From JBAXPV01 sp037132075 (lineage in GTDB: Bacteria > Bacteroidota > Bacteroidia > Bacteroidales > CAIXZF01), in contig JBAXPV010000052.1 of assembly GCA_037132075.1 (NCBI GenBank), positions 1 to 20,501 on the forward strand: 20,501 nucleotides of DNA, given 5' to 3'. Below the pieces are notes generated by a model. It saw nothing but the letters and a program-made list of their open reading frames with translations. It had not been told where the DNA came from and did not search any database. Shown here piece after piece: positions 16,501 to 20,501 of the stretch. Position numbers and translations under genes: made by a program. How positions within the stretch are numbered: position 1 is the first letter of the stretch; each line of letters starts with the position of its first letter.

Positions 16501-16704
16501 AAGCAGGTGATTCTTACATTTGGAGCTTATTTAGGGAATGCAAAAATTGAACTGATGAATAGTTACGGTCAAATCGTTTTCCAAAAAAGCATAGCAGGTA
16601 GTTCGATGGAATATATTGATTTACAGAAATTTGCTCCCGGGGTTTATGGAATTATTCTCAAGTCAGGCAATACAATCCGGTGTAGGAAAGTTATTAAGCT
16701 CTAA
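13558..16704 (+). CDS. Modular T9SS-secreted surface protein with lamin-tail domain
   Basis: This 1048-residue protein is probably exported and anchored at the cell surface. Residues 1-22 are a signal peptide (hydrophobic core FFITLAVLLF, cleavage near IHAQ). A lamin-tail (LTD) domain spans about 24-187, opening with GIVLTEIMYAS. Two homologous modules follow, near 206-480 and 499-760: each starts with an ENFDSSW or EHFDSSW strand, forms a MAM/ConA-like jelly roll ending in GIDEVSV or GLDEVSV, and continues into a CARDB-like Ig domain (NDAGI and ADAGI starts). A third, more divergent jelly roll begins near 782 (FPYLQDFESGGY) and ends AIDDVIIG. Residues 972-1048 are a T9SS type-A sorting domain (IIYPNPAH, ending RKVIKL). 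No catalytic motif is seen, so adhesion or glycan binding is the likeliest role. An alternative ATG is at 13534. The next gene starts 16 bases downstream. Confidence 0.85.
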   Translation: MKMKLFFITLAVLLFIDKPIHAQGIVLTEIMYASPAAGGGNDTLEFLEFYNNTDSGINMTGYTISSAVTHTFAPLILPSGGYIVVAKKASTAENFYGISNVVEWSAGDLPNNNSGYIRLRDNFGVLLDSVKYAWNAPWPAGSSVTGSTLMLCNPNLDNSFGANWVISTPLNANSYGLINNKYVFGTPGQACISNPPYFPSWASIPFYENFDSSWLTKNWMHDVPDHHWLNTPEKGNRSWRRNDDGISASWNNPSSGAYAIPGALGSMHSARFPSSIIVPGNHGVLDLYLDCNVSGIKRLKFWYNNSDGPDSLSIFMSADSGLTFSLLKSFYSTSTQNWEIKQIDLGILMSPHVIIRFQANSAEQGLFNISNIGIDEVSVSLVQENDAGILAITQPMHATSLVTDTIKVTLKNYSSNPLNSVDINWTMNGIFQTPLHWTGLIPPMSQLNDLLVGFYTFPPNQKYEIRVWTAQPNNTSDPDVNNDTSVKLVFYQKYALLPFIEHFDSSWVDRFSVHDSPDEYWNNVNPYGNTSWRQANDGASAGWINASAGAYTPLGAKNTIQSARFHSAGNQSDAQGILDLFLNFSLPGIKELRFYQRNNDGSDSLDILISTNGGKSFQFLKTFHFVSTWTQRVVLLGNSLSKKVVLRFRATTDYNATTDIGLDEVSVNLIQADAGIPLVVSPVDGCALTSTETVSVFIKNYCNKALDTVPVFYRIDGVLVSDTMAIPLLPGDSVLFSFNQTADLSALGPHNCKFYSGAPADAESLNDSLSLIIYQKPVISSFPYLQDFESGGYTGWNSAFISGMDEWVLGTPNKPPMMDSAHSVVNAWVTGLDTYYHKNTNSYVSSPCFDFSNLNDPGISVWLNFITTSWAAMALEASINEGPWVKVGDTSLYNNKGNHNSPIDPPNWSGVSNGWKHYFANLPSLAHQSNVAFRFRFQSGDFLGGVEGFAIDDVIIGDSLTMNINQLAEESLFIIYPNPAHKQVILTFGAYLGNAKIELMNSYGQIVFQKSIAGSSMEYIDLQKFAPGVYGIILKSGNTIRCRKVIKL

Positions 16705-16720
16705 CGACATTTGTGCTTAT

Positions 16721-17674
16721 ATGGTAAAAAAACTGTCTTTTTTTTTCTTGTTAATCCTGACTACCAATCTTTTTGCACAAAGAAATAGCAATTTTTCCCT
16801 TGCAGAAGACAGTTTGAAGCACCTCTCCCACCAAATCCTCAGTGCTCCTGAGGAGTTTGTGCGATATGATGCAGCCAAACGCTTCGATTCGCTGATGTTT
16901 GAGACTTTATCAAATCCTGATTCCTGGGATTATTCATTTGATTCGCTGAAGTCGGTGAGCAAATTAGTCTCTGATGATGAGGTATTCAGGATATTTACCT
17001 GGGGGATTCCTAAGCAGGACGGCACCTATGAATATGCAGGTATTCTGCAATTGAGGCAGGACAAGAAAAAAAGCAGGCTTTTCAGGCTGAACGACCTCTC
17101 GCTAGAGATAAAGAAACCTGAAGAGGTGATTCTTGGTCCTGACAATTGGTACGGCGCCATTTACTATAAGCTGATCACTACCTCCTACAATGACATGACC
17201 TATTACACCTTGTTGGGCTGGGATGCCTGTTCTGTTCAGACAAGGAGAAAGGTAATTGATATGGTATCGTTTGACAGCAAAGGTGAGGTGGTTTTTGGCG
17301 CAGCCATCTTTACTCATTTTCCCAGAAAAGTGAAGCGGGTACTCTTCGAATATTCTTCCAAGGTAAGCATGACGCTTAATTACAGCGAACAGGGAATAAA
17401 GGAAAAGACAGGCACAGGCAAAAATGTAAAGACCAAGGAGTCACATAAGGAAATGATCGTCTTTGACCGTCTTGTGCCCCAGGATCCGCAGCTGGAAGGG
17501 ATCTATGCCTATTATGTTCCGGAAACCAATGTTAATGATGGTTTCCTTTTTGAAAAAGGAAAATGGCAATTTGTGAAAGAAGTAGACGCACGTAACCCGA
17601 AGCATAGCGGAAAGCCCTTGCCAAAATCAAAACAAGAACGAGATCTTTTACCCCCGGCAAGCCCCAAAAAATAG
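16721..17674 (+). CDS. Conserved secreted protein of unknown function
   Basis: This 317-residue protein starts with a signal peptide (KKLSFFFLLILTTNLFAQ, residues 3-20) and has no sorting domain, no lipobox and no membrane segment after the signal, so it is probably periplasmic. I recognise its core as a widespread uncharacterised Bacteroidetes family. Marker segments are YTLLGWD (about 165), a beta-rich block with VLFEYSSKVSMTLNYS, and IVFDRLVPQDPQLEG. The C-terminus is a lysine- and proline-rich tail. No catalytic residues are evident. The ATG at 16721 begins the signal peptide; upstream extension overlaps the previous gene in another frame. It starts 16 bases after the modular surface protein and is probably co-transcribed with it. 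A weak ACATTTG element (16707-16713) lies just upstream. Function unknown. Confidence 0.8.
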   Translation: MVKKLSFFFLLILTTNLFAQRNSNFSLAEDSLKHLSHQILSAPEEFVRYDAAKRFDSLMFETLSNPDSWDYSFDSLKSVSKLVSDDEVFRIFTWGIPKQDGTYEYAGILQLRQDKKKSRLFRLNDLSLEIKKPEEVILGPDNWYGAIYYKLITTSYNDMTYYTLLGWDACSVQTRRKVIDMVSFDSKGEVVFGAAIFTHFPRKVKRVLFEYSSKVSMTLNYSEQGIKEKTGTGKNVKTKESHKEMIVFDRLVPQDPQLEGIYAYYVPETNVNDGFLFEKGKWQFVKEVDARNPKHSGKPLPKSKQERDLLPPASPKK

Positions 17675-17732
17675 AATCCCCTCTCAACTTCTTATTGTAC
17701 AGATTAAACATGCTAAAAAGAGCACAGTAAGC

Positions 17733-17765
17733 TTTGTTACTTAAATCACAAAACCACTATCTTTG
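17733..17765 (+). promoter_or_regulatory. Promoter of serC
   Basis: A -33 box TTTG (17733-17736) and a perfect -7 box TATCTTTG (17758-17765) are separated by 21 bases. The transcript should start near 17772, about 29 bases before the serC ATG. Confidence 0.85.
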
Positions 17766-17800
17766 CATGGAATTGAGAAAATCATTTAAACTATAATACT

Positions 17801-18871
17801 ATGAAAAAGCACAATTTTAACGCGGGCCCGGCTATTATGCCCCGTATCGCTGTAGAAAACACTGCCAGCGCTATTTTGGAACTTAATGGAAGCGGCATGG
17901 GACTCATGGAAATTTCCCACCGTTCTAAAGATTTTCAGGCAATCATGGATGAAGCTGTTGCGCTTATTAAAGAATTGCTGAATGTTCCTGAAGGATACCA
18001 GGTCTTATTCCTTGGAGGTGGTGCCAGCATGCAGTTTGCCATGGTTGCCTACAACCTTTTAGGTAAAAAAGCCGCTTACCTGGAAACGGGTGTATGGGCT
18101 AAAAAAGCGATTAAAGAAGCAAAACTGTTTGGTGAAGTTGTGGTCGTTGCCAGTTCAGCTGACAAAAATTTCAATTTTGTACCTGCTACCTATGAGGTTC
18201 CTGCAGATGCTGATTATTTCCACATCACCACCAACAACACCATTTATGGTACAGAGCTTCGTACAGATCCCCAAAGCCCGGTTACGATGGTTGCTGACAT
18301 GTCATCCGACATTTTTAGCCGCAAAGTTGATGTAGCGAAATATGGCCTGATCTATGCGGGTGCTCAGAAAAATGCTGGTCCTGCAGGAGTAACCTTAGTT
18401 ATTGTTCGTGAGGACATTCTTGGACAAGTTGAACGAGTGATTCCTACCATGTTGGATTATCGCACACACATTAAAGAGGGTTCTATGTTTAACACGCCTC
18501 CCTGTGTCCCGATTTTTGCTGTCAAAGAAACCATGAAATGGGTGAAATCCCTGGGTGGTGTCGAGGCTATGGAAAAACGCAACTTAGAAAAGGCTGATCT
18601 TTTGTATGGTGCTATTGACAATAGTAAGATGTTTATGGGTACTGCAGAGAAAGATTCACGTTCCCTGATGAATATCTGTTTTGTAATGAAACCTGAGTAC
18701 CAGGAAAAAGAAGCAGACTTCCTTGCCTTTGCCCAGTCAATGGGGATGATTGGCCTCAAAGGTCATCGTTCTGTTGGTGGTTTCAGGGCATCCTGTTATA
18801 ATGCACTTGATTTGGAAAGTGTCCAGGCATTGGTTGCCTGCATGAAAGAATTTGAAGCTGCCAATGCATAA
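17801..18871 (+). CDS. serC: Phosphoserine aminotransferase
   Basis: SerC is a PLP enzyme that converts 3-phosphohydroxypyruvate and glutamate to phosphoserine, the second step of serine synthesis, and can also serve the pyridoxine pathway. The 356-residue length is standard. The N-terminus KHNFNAGPA is typical, ISHRSKDF carries the phosphate-contacting His-Arg, LFLGGGAS (69-76) binds the PLP phosphate, and Lys190 in AGAQKNAGPAG is the Schiff-base lysine, with Asp166 in VADMSSD pairing to the pyridine nitrogen. SVGGFRASCYNA near the C-terminus is the conserved closing motif. It has its own strong promoter and is followed by an intrinsic terminator, so it is a separate unit from the dehydrogenase gene downstream despite the shared pathway. 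Confidence 0.98.
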   Translation: MKKHNFNAGPAIMPRIAVENTASAILELNGSGMGLMEISHRSKDFQAIMDEAVALIKELLNVPEGYQVLFLGGGASMQFAMVAYNLLGKKAAYLETGVWAKKAIKEAKLFGEVVVVASSADKNFNFVPATYEVPADADYFHITTNNTIYGTELRTDPQSPVTMVADMSSDIFSRKVDVAKYGLIYAGAQKNAGPAGVTLVIVREDILGQVERVIPTMLDYRTHIKEGSMFNTPPCVPIFAVKETMKWVKSLGGVEAMEKRNLEKADLLYGAIDNSKMFMGTAEKDSRSLMNICFVMKPEYQEKEADFLAFAQSMGMIGLKGHRSVGGFRASCYNALDLESVQALVACMKEFEAANA

Positions 18872-18919
18872 AAAGCTAGAGAAAGCGCGTTAAGCATAAG
18901 TATTTTACAAGATTTGGAG

Positions 18920-18955
18920 ATAGCGTAAGAACATAGTTTTTACGCTATTTTTTTT
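18920..18955 (+). terminator. Intrinsic terminator of serC
   Basis: ATAGCGTAA (18920-18928) and TTACGCTAT (18940-18948) form a perfect 9-base-pair stem with an 11-base loop, followed directly by a run of eight T residues. It begins 49 bases after the serC stop. The T-run also contains the -33 TTTG of the next promoter. Confidence 0.9.
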
Positions 18956-18982
18956 GTTTTAAAGACTTTTGTTATATCTTTG
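18953..18982 (+). promoter_or_regulatory. Promoter of the serA-like gene
   Basis: A -33 box TTTG (18953-18956), embedded in the terminator's T-run, and a perfect -7 box TATCTTTG (18975-18982) are 18 bases apart, one base short of the usual 19-21. The transcript should start near 18989, about 26 bases before the ATG. Confidence 0.7.
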
Positions 18983-19014
18983 TATATTGTGCTTACTAAA
19001 ATCACTAAAATCCT

Positions 19015-19944
19015 ATGCCGATGACAAAAGTACTAATCGCTACCGAAAAGCCCTTTGCACCGCAGGCCGTTGCGGGAATAAAACAAATAATCGAAGAAGC
19101 GGGTTTCGAAACTGCAATTCTTGAAAACTATACGGATCCCAAAGATTTTGTGAATGCTGTTAAAGATGTGGATGCCGTTATTGTGCGCAGTGACCTGGTC
19201 ACCCGTGATGTGGTTGAAGCAGCCCAGAACTTAAAAATAGTAGTACGGGCCGGTGCCGGCTACGACAACCTTGATTTGGCTGCCTGTAGTGAAAAAGGCA
19301 TTGTCGCCATGAACACCCCCGGGCAGAATTCCAATGCAGTTGCAGAACTGGCTTTTGGCTTGATGCTCTATCATATCCGCAAGAATTTCAGCGGAAAGTC
19401 AGGAACTGAACTTCGTGAAAAGACCCTGGGCATTCATGCCTACGGTAATGTTGGCCGTTATGTTGGTCAGATTGCCAAAGGATTTGGTATGGATGTTTAT
19501 GCCTTTGATCCTTTTATTCCACAAACTGCCATAGAAAGTGACGGAATAAAATGGCTTGCTACAGCTGAAGAACTCTATAAAAAATGCCAGTATGTTTCTT
19601 TACATATACCGGCTAATGCTCAGACGAAGAAGTCGATCAATTATGATTTGATAAATCTGATGCCCAAGGGAGCAACCCTGGTGAATACCGCACGTAAAGA
19701 AGTTATTGATGAAGAAAGCCTGCTGAAGATTTTAGCGGACAGAAAAGATTTTTCTTATCTTTCTGATATTGAGCCGGATTGCAAAGAAAAGGTCTTGGCC
19801 GAATTTCCAGCTAAAGTGTTTTTTACAGCAAAAAAATCCGGCGCTCAAACAGATGAGGCCAATGTAAACGCAGGCTTGGCTGCAGCCCGGCAAATTGTCG
19901 GATTCATTTTAAAAGGTGACAAAACCTTCCAGCTTAACAAGTAG
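19015..19944 (+). CDS. serA: Short-form D-3-phosphoglycerate dehydrogenase
   Basis: This 309-residue protein belongs to the D-isomer 2-hydroxyacid dehydrogenases. By context it oxidises 3-phosphoglycerate to phosphohydroxypyruvate, the first step of serine synthesis. It ends after the catalytic fold, with no C-terminal ACT regulatory domain, so classical serine feedback is not expected. The substrate loop VRAGAGYDN (77-85) is standard. The NAD motif reads HAYGNVG (141-147), with Ala where the first Gly of GxGxxG normally stands. Catalytic Arg227 (NTARK) and Glu253 (DIEPD) are present, but the position of the usual His is occupied by Lys in TAKKSGAQT (Lys273-Lys274), as I recall for Bacteroides and Entamoeba enzymes. 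The start is the ATG at 19015, with an alternative ATG two codons later. The four-helix-bundle gene follows after 27 bases with no terminator, so they are co-transcribed. Confidence 0.9.
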   Translation: MPMTKVLIATEKPFAPQAVAGIKQIIEEAGFETAILENYTDPKDFVNAVKDVDAVIVRSDLVTRDVVEAAQNLKIVVRAGAGYDNLDLAACSEKGIVAMNTPGQNSNAVAELAFGLMLYHIRKNFSGKSGTELREKTLGIHAYGNVGRYVGQIAKGFGMDVYAFDPFIPQTAIESDGIKWLATAEELYKKCQYVSLHIPANAQTKKSINYDLINLMPKGATLVNTARKEVIDEESLLKILADRKDFSYLSDIEPDCKEKVLAEFPAKVFFTAKKSGAQTDEANVNAGLAAARQIVGFILKGDKTFQLNK

Positions 19945-19971
19945 TACTGAAAATTACTAAAAATTACTATT

Positions 19972-20382
19972 ATGGAATTTGATCTTGAAAAAAACCCGAC
20001 CTTCTTTCGTTTTGAAGATCTTCGTATTTATAACAAATCCCTGGATTATACCCAATGGGTGTTCCATATTGCACAGCAAATCCCTGTAAACTCAACGATA
20101 GGTTTAATGGAGCGTTTTTTTAACTCTTCTCAGAATATCTCTTTGAATATTGCAGAAGGTTCATCCCGTAATAAAAGCCAGTTTGTTTATTACCTGAAGA
20201 TGGCCAAAAGTGCAGTCAGGGAATGTGTCGTGTTTACCACATTATGCCAGAGCCTGGGCTATTTGAGTGAAGATTCTGTAGAGACCTCAAGAACTCAGCT
20301 CATGGAAATGACGAAAATGCTGGGTGCACTGATCGGGTCGCTGCAAAAGAGCTTTCCTGGTGGCATGGATGACGACGAATAG
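19972..20382 (+). CDS. Four-helix bundle protein, S23/23S-rRNA-IVP family
   Basis: This 136-residue protein matches the family named after proteins encoded in 23S rRNA intervening sequences (TIGR02436 as I recall). Typical marks are FEDLRIYNKSLDYT at the N-terminus, SLNIAEGSSR in helix 2, FVYYLKMAKSAVRE in helix 3, and a helix with LCQSLGYLSED. It forms a small all-helical bundle that pentamerises in solved relatives. The function is unknown, and here it is not near any rRNA gene. It lies between the dehydrogenase gene and a DUF1015 gene on the same strand with short gaps (27 and 43 bases), so it is probably part of the serine operon. The acidic tail (GGMDDDE) is distinctive. A related protein (bAvd) assists diversity-generating retroelements, but no reverse transcriptase is present here. 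Confidence 0.88.
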   Translation: MEFDLEKNPTFFRFEDLRIYNKSLDYTQWVFHIAQQIPVNSTIGLMERFFNSSQNISLNIAEGSSRNKSQFVYYLKMAKSAVRECVVFTTLCQSLGYLSEDSVETSRTQLMEMTKMLGALIGSLQKSFPGGMDDDE

Positions 20383-20425
20383 ACCTATTCCTTTTTTTTT
20401 CTTATAAATACTCAAGCTTTTAATC

Positions 20426-20501
20426 ATGGCTATACTAAAACCATTTAAGGGCATCAGACCCCCTTCTGAAATCGTTAAAGATCTGGCTTCCAGGCCCTAT
20501 G
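20426..20501 (+). CDS. DUF1015 family protein, 5' end only
   Basis: Only the first 25 codons are in the window. The start MAILKPFKGIRPP and the following ASRPY match the N-terminus typical of DUF1015 (COG4198) proteins, which are about 410 residues long in Bacteroidetes. The ATG at 20426 lies 43 bases after the four-helix-bundle stop with no terminator, suggesting one operon with the dehydrogenase gene. The biochemical role is not established to my knowledge. Its association with serC/serA suggests a link to serine metabolism, which is inference. Confidence 0.75.
   Translation, partial: MAILKPFKGIRPPSEIVKDLASRPY

Noticed and set aside
19972..20382. Accessory protein of a diversity-generating retroelement or an rRNA intervening sequence
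   Set aside because: No reverse transcriptase, template repeat or rRNA gene is in the window, and the neighbours are serine-metabolism genes.

Overview
The window reads as a stretch of chromosome from a Bacteroidota (Bacteroidales-like) bacterium. Three independent signs support this. Several genes are preceded by the Bacteroidetes promoter pair (TTTG near -33 and TAnnTTTG near -7), most cleanly rpmE2, serC and the serA-like gene. Three secreted proteins end in type IX secretion system (T9SS) type-A C-terminal sorting domains. Several families are typical of the phylum: DUF6913 next to dapA, the alternative GlmU-like protein, and a short PGDH with Lys-Lys where other PGDHs carry the catalytic His. 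There are no tRNA or rRNA genes, no CRISPR array, no transposase and no broken genes. Coding density is high. No gene-free stretch exceeds about 155 bp, and the longest gaps (1510-1657, 7966-8117, 10545-10684, 11873-12015, 18872-19014) hold promoters, terminators or a small palindromic repeat.

Layout: (1) 66-1509, minus strand, a DUF6913 protein followed by dapA (lysine/diaminopimelate synthesis). (2) 1658-2419, plus strand, a PhnP-like metallo-beta-lactamase-fold hydrolase. (3) 2490-7965, a divergent cluster: a lipoprotein oligopeptide-binding protein on minus; on plus, a secreted peptidylarginine deiminase of the Porphyromonas (PPAD) type followed by a secreted M1 aminopeptidase, both with T9SS sorting tails. 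(4) 8118-13434, minus-strand housekeeping genes: lon, a GlmU-like sugar nucleotidyltransferase, type B ribosomal protein L31 and a LuxC-type acyl-CoA reductase. (5) 13558-17674, plus strand, a 1048-residue modular T9SS surface protein and a conserved uncharacterised secreted protein. (6) 17801-20501, plus strand, serC, a short serA-type dehydrogenase, a four-helix-bundle (S23-type) protein and the start of a DUF1015 gene.

The most striking feature is the protein at 4216-5955. It carries every catalytic and substrate-carboxylate-binding residue I recall for P. gingivalis PPAD (Asp, His-x-Asp, Asn, Cys, and the Arg-Pro-Arg pair), in the same order and nearly the same spacing. It has the same architecture: signal peptide, deiminase domain, Ig-like domain, sorting domain. 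It lies just upstream of a secreted aminopeptidase and divergent from a peptide-binding lipoprotein. This suggests an extracellular peptide-trimming, citrullinating and uptake module outside the organism where such an enzyme is famous. The rest of the window is mostly ordinary core metabolism, with some points of interest: a tight serine-biosynthesis cluster with two uncharacterised partners, a palindromic intergenic repeat, and a modular surface protein built by internal duplication.
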